NCBI GenBank assembly: GCA_964236695.1
Contig: CAXSFU010000004.1
Span: 1-64,000, forward strand
Source: CAXSEF01 sp964236695
Lineage (GTDB): Bacteria; Pseudomonadota; Alphaproteobacteria; Acetobacterales; Acetobacteraceae
Length of the DNA stretch: 64,000 nucleotides
Reading direction: 5' to 3'
Each line of letters begins with the position of its first letter. Position 1 is the stretch's first letter. The notes under the pieces were generated by a model. That model worked only from the letters and a program-made list of their open reading frames with translations, searched no databases and was not told the origin of the DNA. Made by a program: the position numbers and the translations under genes. Below are positions 35,185-42,903 of this stretch, piece after piece.

Positions 35185-35415
35185 GGTCGTTCTCCCGTTG
35201 GACCCGGGGTTCAGACGTCCGGGCATCTTTGATTGAAGCGCACGCGACGGTATGCGGGGCCGCTGACCTTGCCAAGCCGAACCTTGGCGGCAAGACGCGC
35301 GGCCGACGATGGCCTGCCATTGCCCTCGCGCTTGGCCCGACCGCCCTGCATCGTAACCACCCGGCGCTGCCCCGCCGCACGCCGACCCCGGGCGGTGTCT
35401 CGGTTTTAGGTCCAG
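35185..35415. other. Upstream region of the PQQ dehydrogenase, no gene seen
   Basis: 230 bp between the dehydrogenase start and repeat copy 10, part of a 472 bp gene-free gap. Apart from a possible promoter and an imperfect inverted repeat (CTTGCCAAG..CTTGGCGGCAAG, about 35268-35294), nothing is recognised. Confidence 0.4.
35247..35275 (-). promoter_or_regulatory. Possible promoter of the PQQ dehydrogenase cassette
   Basis: Minus strand TTGGCA (35275-35270), 17-bp spacer, TACCGT (35252-35247), about 60 bases before the ATG. The -35 is good, the -10 poor. Confidence 0.3.
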
Positions 35416-35539
35416 AAAGGAAGGCCAGGGGCTCTGCCCCTGGACCCCGCCAAAGGCAAGCCTTTGGAGTCCATTTTCTAAGTAAGGCCGGATCCGGGGG
35501 CGGCTTCCTCCGGTGGGTCCAGGGCAGAGCCTTGACCTT
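35416..35539. repeat. Family 1 palindromic repeat, copy 10
   Basis: AGGCCAGGGGCTCTGCCCCT with the AAAGGCAAGCCTTT hairpin; the right end is GGGTCCAGGGCAGAGCC. It lies about 120 bp before fbpA, in the gap with the divergent dehydrogenase. Confidence 0.83.
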
Positions 35540-35657
35540 CTCGAACCGAGACACTGCCCGACCCCGCCCCGCGTTGACCCCGCCCCGCCTGGGTGATAGC
35601 ACCGCGCCCGAAGCGCAACTGCGACGCGGTCGCATCAACGTCGCGCACGGAGCCGCC

Positions 35658-36674
35658 ATGACCCGACCCTGCCGCCGCGCCGCGATCGTCCTTGGCCTCG
35701 CCATCCTGGCGCCCCTGCCGGCCCTGGCCGCGCCGGCGCCCGCGCCGCTGACGATCTACGCCGCCCAGCACCACCAGCTCGTCGACATGGTGGCGCAGGC
35801 CTTCACCAAGGAGACCGGCATCCCCGTGCGCTCGCGCTTCGGCGAGGCACCGGAGCTGGCCAACCAGATCGCGCGCGAAGGCGCACGCTCGCCGGCCGAC
35901 ATCTACTTCACCGAGAACTCGCCGGAGCTGACCCTGCTCGACGAGAAGTCGCTGCTCGCCCCGGTCACGCCCGCGACCCTGGCGCAGGTGCCGCCGCAGT
36001 ACAGCAGCGCCGACGGCCACTGGCTCGGCGTGCTGGCGCGCGAGAACGTCCTGGCCTACGACCCCGCAAAGCTGAAGGAAGCCGACCTCCCCGCCTCCCT
36101 GCTCGACCTCGCCAAGCCGGAATGGAAGGGCCGCGTCGCCATCGCGCCGTCCGACGCCGATTTCCTGCCGCTGGTGCAGGCAGTGGTCGTGCTCAAGGGC
36201 CGCGAGGCCGCGCTGGCGTGGCTGCGCGGCCTCAAGGCCAACGCCCAGGTGTTCGACGATGACGAGGGCGTGGTGGCCGCCGTGGAGCGCGGCACCGTCG
36301 CCGCCGGGGTGATCAACAGCTACTACTATTACCGCGCCCGCACCGAGCAGGGTGCCGACAAGACCCGCTCGATGATCCACCACTTCGGCGGCGGCGACGT
36401 CGGCGGCCTGCTCAACGTGTCCGGCGCCGCGATCCTGAAGTCGTCGAGGAACCAGGACGCGGCGCAGCGCTTCCTCGCCTTCATGGCGAGCCGGCCGGTG
36501 CAGGAGATGCTGGCCAGGAGCGACATCGACTTCGAGTACCCCCTGGTGCCCGGCGTCGCCCCCAACGCCGCCCTGAAGCCGATGGACCAGCTGCAGCCGC
36601 CGGCCCTGACCCTGAAGCAGCTCGGCGACGACCAGGACTCCGCGAAGCTGCTGCGCCAGTCCGGGCTGCTCTGA
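35658..36674 (+). CDS. fbpA: Ferric-iron ABC transporter periplasmic binding protein
   Basis: 338 residues, start at MTRPCRRAAIVLGLAIL with signal cleavage after ALA. It binds Fe3+ in the periplasm for delivery to FbpBC. Family marks: LTIYAAQHHQLVDMVAQAF, GIPVRSRFGEAPELANQI, SPADIYFTENSPEL and the tyrosine-rich iron site NSYYYYRARTEQG. Length is typical. It is followed 7 bp later by fbpB; fbpC lies beyond a repeat. No Fur or Irr box was identified in the leader. Confidence 0.94.
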   Translation: MTRPCRRAAIVLGLAILAPLPALAAPAPAPLTIYAAQHHQLVDMVAQAFTKETGIPVRSRFGEAPELANQIAREGARSPADIYFTENSPELTLLDEKSLLAPVTPATLAQVPPQYSSADGHWLGVLARENVLAYDPAKLKEADLPASLLDLAKPEWKGRVAIAPSDADFLPLVQAVVVLKGREAALAWLRGLKANAQVFDDDEGVVAAVERGTVAAGVINSYYYYRARTEQGADKTRSMIHHFGGGDVGGLLNVSGAAILKSSRNQDAAQRFLAFMASRPVQEMLARSDIDFEYPLVPGVAPNAALKPMDQLQPPALTLKQLGDDQDSAKLLRQSGLL

Positions 36675-36681
36675 CCCGGCC

Positions 36682-38367
36682 GTGACGGCCCCCGACAGGA
36701 AGCCCGCCGCCAACCCGCCGGCAATCGTCCTGCCGGCCACCGCCGCCGCCCACCCGGCCCTGCTCCCCGCGATCCCCGACGGCGCGACCGCCACACGGCG
36801 CGGCCGCCGGCGCGCGGCGCCAGGCCGCCGCCGGCCGCCGATGCCGCTGCTGCTCGCCGGGGCGTGCGGCTCGCTGCTGGTGCTGCTGCCGCTGGTCTGG
36901 ACCGTCGTGCAGGCCTGCGGCGCCGATCCCGCCGACGCCCGCGACATGCTGTTCCGCCCGATGGTCGGCGAGCTGCTGCTCAACACTCTCGGCCTAGTGC
37001 TCGCCACCACCGCCTGCGCCGGCCTGATCGGCACCGCCTGCGCCTGGTGCATCGAGCGCACCCGCCTGCCCGGCCGCACCGCATGGGCCGTGCTCGCCGC
37101 CGTGCCGCTGGCGATCCCGCCGTTCATCACCTCCTACGCCTGGCTGTCGATCGCGCCCTCGCTGCAGGGCTTCGCCGGCGCCCTGCTGGTGGTGACGGGC
37201 GCCTACACCCCGTTCGTCACCCTGCCGGTCGCCGCCGCCCTGCGCGGCATGGACCCCGCCCTGGAGGAGAGCGCGCGCTCCCTCGGCCACGGCCCCTGGC
37301 GCAGCTTCCTGCGGGTCGTCCTGCCGCAGCTGCGGCCTGCCCTGCTCGGCGGCATGCTGCTGGTGGCGCTCAACACCCTGGTCGAGTTCGGCGCATTCAC
37401 CCTGCTGCGCTTCCGCACCTTCACCACCGAGCTGTATGCCGAGTACCGCACCGGCCTGGACGGTCCGGACTCCGCGCTCCTCGCCGTCGTGCTGATCGCG
37501 CTGTGCGTCGCCTGCCTCGTGATCGAGGCCCGCGGGCGCGGCCGCGCCCGCTACGCCCGCGTCGCCCGATTCACCGGCCGCCGCGCCACGCCGGCTCGAC
37601 TCGGCTGGCGCGCAGTCCCCGTGCTGGCCGGCTTCGCCGCGCTGGCCTCGGTCACGGTCGTCGTGCCGCTGTGCACGGTCCTGTTCTGGCTGACCCGGCA
37701 CAACTCGGCGGCCGTCTCCACCGTGGCCGCCTCCGGCCCGCTGCTTCTGGACGCCGCGCTGTCCTCGATCTCGCTCGGCCTGGCCGGCGCCGCGCTGACC
37801 ATGGTGCTGGCGATCCCGCTCGGCGTGCTCACCGTGCGCTACGACGGCCCGCTGATCGCCCTGCTGGAGCGCGCCGCCTGGCTGGCGCAGGGCGTGCCCG
37901 GCATCGTGGTGGCACTCGCCCTGGTCTCGCTCACGATCCAGGCCGCCGAGCCGCTCTACCAGACCTCCGCGCTGCTCGTGGTCTCCTACGCCATCCTGTT
38001 CCTCCCGCTGGCCCTGGTCAGCGTGCGCGCCGCCCTTGCCCAGGCGCAGGCAGGCCTGGAGGAGGCCGGACGCTCGCTCGGCCTCGGCTGGGCCGCCACC
38101 GCCTGGCGCGTGATGCTGCCGCTCGCCGGCCCAGGGCTGGGCGCCGCCGCCGCCCTGGTGTTCGTCTCGGTGATGACCGAGTTGACCGCGACCCTGCTGC
38201 TCTCGCCGATCGGCACCGAGACGCTGGCGACCCGCGTGTGGGCGGACACCTCCACCCTCGCCTTCGCCGCCGCGGCGCCCTACGCCGCGCTGATGGCGGC
38301 CCTGTCGCTCGTCTCCACCTGGGTGCTGGCGCGGCGCTTCGGCGCTACGGCGCTGGCGGGGGGGTGA
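36682..38367 (+). CDS. fbpB: Ferric-iron ABC transporter permease FbpB
   Basis: 561 residues from a GTG seven bases after fbpA. A fused double permease with two sets of about six helices; each half carries an EAA loop for the ATPase: EESARSLGHGPWRSFLRVVLP in the first (about 195-215) and EEAGRSLGLGWAATAWRVMLP in the second (about 455-475). The N-terminal 50 residues are basic and low complexity, so a later start is possible. With FbpA and FbpC it imports ferric iron. Confidence 0.95.
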   Translation: MTAPDRKPAANPPAIVLPATAAAHPALLPAIPDGATATRRGRRRAAPGRRRPPMPLLLAGACGSLLVLLPLVWTVVQACGADPADARDMLFRPMVGELLLNTLGLVLATTACAGLIGTACAWCIERTRLPGRTAWAVLAAVPLAIPPFITSYAWLSIAPSLQGFAGALLVVTGAYTPFVTLPVAAALRGMDPALEESARSLGHGPWRSFLRVVLPQLRPALLGGMLLVALNTLVEFGAFTLLRFRTFTTELYAEYRTGLDGPDSALLAVVLIALCVACLVIEARGRGRARYARVARFTGRRATPARLGWRAVPVLAGFAALASVTVVVPLCTVLFWLTRHNSAAVSTVAASGPLLLDAALSSISLGLAGAALTMVLAIPLGVLTVRYDGPLIALLERAAWLAQGVPGIVVALALVSLTIQAAEPLYQTSALLVVSYAILFLPLALVSVRAALAQAQAGLEEAGRSLGLGWAATAWRVMLPLAGPGLGAAAALVFVSVMTELTATLLLSPIGTETLATRVWADTSTLAFAAAAPYAALMAALSLVSTWVLARRFGATALAGG

Positions 38368-38380
38368 GGGACGTGAAGGA

Positions 38381-38522
38381 AGCAAGGCTGGGCTCTGCCC
38401 AGACCCGCCAAAGGGCCGAGCCCTTTGGAAACCCTGGACTTAAGCATCGGACTCCGAAGGTTTGCCTTTGGCGGGGTTCCCACGTCCAGGCATGGGGGGC
38501 AGCGCCGCTGGCCCTGCTGCCT
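38381..38522. repeat. Family 1 palindromic repeat, copy 11 (inside fbp operon)
   Basis: GCAAGGCTGGGCTCTGCCC at the left; hairpin CAAAGGGCCGAGCCCTTTG; the right half has a variant TTCCCACGTCCAGGCATGG and ends GGCCCTGCTGCC. It separates fbpB from fbpC and ends six bases before the fbpC ATG. Confidence 0.85.
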
Positions 38523-38527
38523 TCCTG

Positions 38528-39592
38528 ATGTCCGACGTCCGCATCCAGGCCCTGTGCAAGTCCTTCGGCCCCGCCCCCGTGCTGTCCGGCGTCGACCTGT
38601 CGGTGCGCTCCGGCAGCCTGGTCGCGATCCTCGGCGCGTCCGGCAGCGGCAAGACCACGCTCCTGCGCCTGCTCGCCGGCTTCGAGCGCGCCGACTCCGG
38701 CCGCATCGCCGTCGCCGGCGAGGCGGTGTGCGACGCCGGCCTGCACCTCGCCCCGGAGCGCCGCCGCATCGGCTACGTCGCGCAGGAGGGCGCGCTGTTC
38801 CCGCACCTGAGCGTGCAGGACAACGTGCTGTTCGGCCTGCCCCGCCGCGAGCGGCGCGACGGACGCCGGGCGGCGTCGCTGCTGGAGCTGGTCGGCCTGC
38901 CAGCCGCCCACGCCGCGCGCGGCCCGCACCAGCTCTCCGGCGGCGAGCAGCAGCGCGTCGCCCTGGCCCGCGCCCTGGCGCCGCGGCCGCGCCTGGTGCT
39001 GCTCGACGAGCCGTTCTCCGCGCTGGACGCCGCCCTGCGCACCGAGACCCGCCGCGCGGTCGCCGCCGCGCTGTCGCAGGCCGGCGCCACGGCGCTTCTG
39101 GTCACGCACGACCAGTCCGAGGCGCTGTCGATGGGCGAGCAGGTCGCCGTGCTGCGCCGCGGCCGCTTGGTGCAGATGGCCTCGCCCGAGACTCTGTACC
39201 GCCATCCGGCCGACGCGGAGCTGGCGCGCTTCGTCGGCGAGGCGGTGCTGCTGCCCGGCCGGGCGGAAGGCGGCGCGGTGTCGTGCTGCCTGGGCCGGCT
39301 CGTGCTCGCGTCACCCACGGACGCGACGCTGCACGGCGAGGTGGAGGTGCTGCTGCGTCCGGAGCAGCTGAGGCTGGACCAGGCCGGCGGCGTGGCGGCG
39401 CTGGTGCGCGAGGTCACGTTCTACGGGCACGACGCCAGCGTCGGGCTGCTGCTGGAAGGCGGCGCGGCCGTGACCGCGCGGGTGGGCGGGCACAGCGTGC
39501 CGGCGGCGGGCGAGACGGTGCGCGTGACGGTCGCAGGCGGCGTCACCGCGTTCGCCCGCGACCGCGCATCAGACGCGGCCCCTGAGGCATGA
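38528..39592 (+). CDS. fbpC: Ferric-iron ABC transporter ATPase FbpC
   Basis: 354 residues from ATG 38528. Walker A GASGSGKTT, Q-loop GYVAQEGALFPHL, signature LSGGEQQRVALARAL, Walker B LVLLDEPFSALDA and H-loop LVTHDQSEAL. The C-terminal 110 residues form the TOBE-type regulatory domain (VEVLLRPEQLRLD). It energises the FbpB permease. The start is only six bases from the end of repeat copy 11 and has no visible Shine-Dalgarno. Confidence 0.95.
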   Translation: MSDVRIQALCKSFGPAPVLSGVDLSVRSGSLVAILGASGSGKTTLLRLLAGFERADSGRIAVAGEAVCDAGLHLAPERRRIGYVAQEGALFPHLSVQDNVLFGLPRRERRDGRRAASLLELVGLPAAHAARGPHQLSGGEQQRVALARALAPRPRLVLLDEPFSALDAALRTETRRAVAAALSQAGATALLVTHDQSEALSMGEQVAVLRRGRLVQMASPETLYRHPADAELARFVGEAVLLPGRAEGGAVSCCLGRLVLASPTDATLHGEVEVLLRPEQLRLDQAGGVAALVREVTFYGHDASVGLLLEGGAAVTARVGGHSVPAAGETVRVTVAGGVTAFARDRASDAAPEA

Positions 39593-39625
39593 GGGGCCGA
39601 GGCGCAGCCGCGTCCGGCCCCGCCC

Positions 39626-40192
39626 TCACTCTTCGCCCAGGTTGAGCGCCGAGAGCCGCGCCGCGATGGCATCCAGGCGCAGGACCTCCGCCCCCCTGCT
39701 GGCCAGGGCGGACAGCGGCATGCTCGGCGCCACGGCTTCCGCGGGGTCCTGCACGATCCTGGCGCCGCCCGCCCTGCCGATCGCCGCCAGCCCTGCGGCG
39801 CCATAGCCGTCCCACCCGGTGAGCACCACGCCGACCACCCGCGCGCCATAGGCCAGCGCCGCGGACTCGAACAGCAGGTCCATCTCCCGTCCGCCTCGGC
39901 CGGCGGGCGTCTCGCGCAGCCTCACCCTGCCGCCTTCGAGCAGCATCTGGCATCCGGACGGCGCCACGTGGATCCGCCCGGCCTCCACCTTGTCGCCGTC
40001 GGCGGGATGCACGGCGGGCAGCGGGCCGGCCCGGCTCAGGGCGTCGGGAAGGTAGCGCACCGGGTCGGCGCCCAGGCTGAGGCTGACGAACACCGCCGCA
40101 TCGAACCCGGGCGGCAGCCCGCGCACCAGAATGCCGATCGCCTCCACCCCGCCGATCGAGGCGCCGATCACGACGATGTCGTGCCTGGCCAT
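39626..40192 (-). CDS. CheB-type methylesterase domain protein with degraded active site
   Basis: 188 residues from MARHDIVVIGASIGGVEAI. It matches the CheB C-terminal methylesterase domain, without a receiver domain. The active Ser is present (GASIGG), but the position of the catalytic His (normally in a QHM or LHI motif) reads VSLS, and the catalytic Asp position (normally NDG in LTGMGNDGAAG) reads GYG in LTGWDGYGAAG. The rest of the fold is well kept (HVAPSGCQMLLEGGRVRL; ARIVQDPAEAVAPSMPLSAL). It is probably not an active demethylase. No chemoreceptor or che gene is in view. Convergent with fbpC. Confidence 0.83.
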   Translation of the reverse strand: MARHDIVVIGASIGGVEAIGILVRGLPPGFDAAVFVSLSLGADPVRYLPDALSRAGPLPAVHPADGDKVEAGRIHVAPSGCQMLLEGGRVRLRETPAGRGGREMDLLFESAALAYGARVVGVVLTGWDGYGAAGLAAIGRAGGARIVQDPAEAVAPSMPLSALASRGAEVLRLDAIAARLSALNLGEE

Positions 40193-40553
40193 GACAGCTC
40201 TCCCCGATGGTTCCGGACCAGGCGGCGAAACGCGGACGGGTTCTGCGCGGGGAGAACGCGCCGTCCCCGTTTGCCAGGACATCATGACGGCACGCCCGTG
40301 GGATACATGCAATGGTATGCAGGCCGCCCCTCCGGGGGACCGGGCGCCACTCCTGCACCGCCGTGGCAGGCGCGCGTCCCGCAGCCGCCGTCTGCCGACC
40401 GATCGCGCAGTGTTCCCCCGCCGTGCCCGAAGCGGCGGCGAAGCCGGTGCGGCGGGCCGTCCTGCCAATCACATTCCTGTGGACCGGCGCGGCGGCGCGT
40501 CCATAAGCTCCCGCCGCCTCGACCTGCCACACCGACCCGGGAACCACAGCCGC
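40193..40553. other. Divergent upstream region of the CheB-like gene and livK, no gene seen
   Basis: 361 bp without a convincing reading frame, repeat or hairpin. It must carry promoters for both flanking genes, but no clear -35/-10 pair was identified. Confidence 0.45.
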
Positions 40554-41837
40554 ATGACCGCTCGCCGCCGCGCCCGCCGCCTCGCCGACCCGCCCACCGC
40601 GGCCGCGCCGCCCGCAGCGGCCGCGCCGCTCGCCGCAGCCGTCCTGGCGGCCGTGCTGCTCGGCGTGCTGCCGGCCCGCGCCGCGGACAAGGTGATCCGC
40701 CTCGGCGTCGACCTGTCGCTGACCGGCGCCGACGCCGACAGCGGCAACAAGGTCAAGGACGGCGTGCTGCTCGCCATCGACGAGGCCAACGCCGGCCACC
40801 TGATCCCCGGCGTGACGATCGAGCCGGTGCTGCTCGACGACGCCACCGCCACCGCAGGCCAGTACGACCCCGCCCAGGCCGCGACCAACGCCCGCAAGAT
40901 GGTCTCCGACAAGGACGTCCTCGCCGCCATCGGCCCGCAGATGAGCGGCGCCGCCAAGGCGATGGCGCCGATCCTGAGCATGGGCGACCTCGCGATGATC
41001 ACGCCCGAGGCCACCAACCCCGACCTCACCGACCCGAAGTTCGCCGGCCAGTATCGCCCGTCCGGCAAGGTCACCTTCTTCCGCACCGTGACCACGGACG
41101 CCTTCCAGGGCCCCGACATGGCGAACTTCTTCGCCGACACCCTGCACGCGAAGAAGATCTACATCCTCGACGACAGCGGCGCCTTCGGCGTCGGCCTCGC
41201 CGACCACTTCGCTGCCCAGGCCAAGGCGAAGGGCATCGAGGTGCTCGGCCGCGACCGCCTCGACCCCAAGGCCGCCGACTACAGCTCGGTGCTGACCAAG
41301 ATCAAGTCGCTCGGCGCCGACAGCCTCTACTACGGCGGCGTGTCGGAAGCCGGCGTGAAGGTCATCAAGCAGTCCTACGACATCATCCCCGCCGCGATGA
41401 AGGGCGGCGGCGACGGCCTGCTCGACGGCGCCGTGCTCACCGGCGCCGGCTTCCCCGCCGCCCAGGGCTGGTACGTCACCATCGCCGCGCCCCACATGCT
41501 GGAGGACACCAAGCTTGCCGCCTGGACGAGGACGTTCAAGGACAAGTACGGCGTCTCCGCCGGCGACTACTCCATCACCGGCTACGACGGCACGCAGGTG
41601 ATCCTTGCCGCGATCAAGGGCCTGGTCGCCGCCAAGCAGGACGTCACCCGCGAGGCGGTGCGCGCCGCGATCGCCGCCAGCTCCACAGACACGCTGCAGG
41701 GCCCGGTCGCGTTCGACGCCAACGGCGACGTCAACTCCAAGGTCGTCAGCGTGTTCCAGGTCCGCAAGGACACCTCGGCGCCGCTCGACGACGTGGCGTC
41801 GCAGTTCAAGTACGTGGGCGTGGCGCCGGCGCATTGA
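40554..41837 (+). CDS. livK: Branched-chain amino-acid-type ABC transporter binding protein
   Basis: 427 residues, start at MTARRRARRLADPP; a long signal region ends near ARAADK. Type I periplasmic binding protein of the LivK/HAAT family: IRLGVDLSLTGADADSGNKV, GVTIEPVLLDDATATAGQYD, LAAIGPQMSGAAKAMAPILS and YSITGYDGTQVILAAIKG. Ligand is a branched-chain or other amino acid, or a related small amide. It heads a livK-livH-livMG-livF operon broken by two repeats and a mazEF module. Confidence 0.92.
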   Translation: MTARRRARRLADPPTAAAPPAAAAPLAAAVLAAVLLGVLPARAADKVIRLGVDLSLTGADADSGNKVKDGVLLAIDEANAGHLIPGVTIEPVLLDDATATAGQYDPAQAATNARKMVSDKDVLAAIGPQMSGAAKAMAPILSMGDLAMITPEATNPDLTDPKFAGQYRPSGKVTFFRTVTTDAFQGPDMANFFADTLHAKKIYILDDSGAFGVGLADHFAAQAKAKGIEVLGRDRLDPKAADYSSVLTKIKSLGADSLYYGGVSEAGVKVIKQSYDIIPAAMKGGGDGLLDGAVLTGAGFPAAQGWYVTIAAPHMLEDTKLAAWTRTFKDKYGVSAGDYSITGYDGTQVILAAIKGLVAAKQDVTREAVRAAIAASSTDTLQGPVAFDANGDVNSKVVSVFQVRKDTSAPLDDVASQFKYVGVAPAH

Positions 41838-41839
41838 GC

Positions 41840-41967
41840 AAGCAAGAAAGGTTGGGCTCTGCCCAAACCCGCCAAAGGGCCGAGCCCTTTGGAAACCCTT
41901 CCCTTGAGTCAGGTTTCCAAAGGCTCGGCCTTTGGCGGGGTCCAGGGGCAGAGCCCCTGGCCTTCCT
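41840..41967. repeat. Family 1 palindromic repeat, copy 12 (livK-livH)
   Basis: Left end GCAAGAAAGGTTGGGCTCTGCC, hairpins CCAAAGGGCCGAGCCCTTTGG and CCAAAGGCTCGGCCTTTGG; right end CCAGGGGCAGAGCCCCTGG. It starts right after the livK stop and ends six bases before the livH ATG. Confidence 0.86.
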
Positions 41968-41973
41968 GTCTTC

Positions 41974-42903
41974 ATGACCGCCGGCGACCTGCTGCTGCAG
42001 CAGGTGATCAACGGCCTGAGCCTGGGCGCGATGTATGCCCTGCTCGCGCTGGGCTTCACCCTGGTCTACGGCATCCTCGAGCTGATCAACTTCGCCCACT
42101 TCAACGTCTTCATGATCGGCTCCTTCATCGGCCTGTGGACGCTGCAGGCGTTCGGCCTGTCCGGGCAGGCCGTGCTGATGACCGGCCTGCCGCTGGCCGG
42201 CGTGCTGCTGTGCGCGCTGGCCACCTCCATGCTCGGCGCCGGCGCGCTCGGCGTGCTGGTCGAGCGCGTCTGCCTGCGCCCGCTGCGCGGCGTGCGGGGA
42301 CCCGCGGCGATGATCACCACGATCGGCGTGTCCTACATCCTGTTCAACCTGGTGCTGCTGTGCGTCGGCGCCGAGGCGAAGAACTACCCCAATCCCCTGC
42401 CGCCGATGCAGTTCGCCCTCGGCGGCGCGGTGCTGCGCCTGCGCGAGATCCTGATCTGGGTCGTCTCGCTGGCCCTGATGGGCGCGCTGTGGCTGTTCGT
42501 GCAGCGCTCCCGCCTGGGACGGGCGATGCGCGCCACCGCGCAGGACCCGGAGGCCGCGCGCATGATGGGCGTCGAGGTCGACCGGGTCGTGATTGCCGCC
42601 TTCTTCCTCGGCTCCGCGCTGGCGGGCGCCGCCGGGCTGGTGTTCGGGCTGTACTACGACTTCACCAGCTTCCTGATCGGCTACGCGGCCGGGCTACGTG
42701 CCTTCACCGCGGCCGTGCTCGGCGGCATCGGCAACGTGCCCGGCGCCATGCTCGGCGGGCTGATCATCGGCCTGGTCGAGACGCTGAGCGGCCAGTACAT
42801 CGCCACCGCCTGGGCCGACGTGGTGATCTTCTCGATCCTCGTCCTCGTGCTGGTGTTCCGCCCCGCCGGCCTGTTCGGCCGCATGGCGCTGAACCGCTCG
42901 TGA
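41974..42903 (+). CDS. livH: Branched-chain amino-acid ABC transporter permease LivH
   Basis: 309 residues from ATG 41974, giving the usual N-terminus LLQQVINGLSLGAMYALLAL. It has about eight hydrophobic helices with the family GFTLVYGILELINFAHFNVF, the ATPase-coupling loop RAMRATAQDPEAARMMGVEV and AFTAAVLGGIGNVPGAMLGG. The stop overlaps the next start (GTGA). It lacks a clear Shine-Dalgarno because repeat copy 12 ends just upstream. Confidence 0.95.
   Translation: MTAGDLLLQQVINGLSLGAMYALLALGFTLVYGILELINFAHFNVFMIGSFIGLWTLQAFGLSGQAVLMTGLPLAGVLLCALATSMLGAGALGVLVERVCLRPLRGVRGPAAMITTIGVSYILFNLVLLCVGAEAKNYPNPLPPMQFALGGAVLRLREILIWVVSLALMGALWLFVQRSRLGRAMRATAQDPEAARMMGVEVDRVVIAAFFLGSALAGAAGLVFGLYYDFTSFLIGYAAGLRAFTAAVLGGIGNVPGAMLGGLIIGLVETLSGQYIATAWADVVIFSILVLVLVFRPAGLFGRMALNRS

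Noticed and set aside
39626..40192. Annotation of this gene as an active chemotaxis methylesterase CheB.
   Set aside because: Catalytic His and Asp are replaced and no receiver domain or chemotaxis gene is present.
40282..40530. Small minus-strand frame in the livK upstream region (82 residues).
   Set aside because: No ribosome site, no recognisable domain and composition of random GC-rich sequence.
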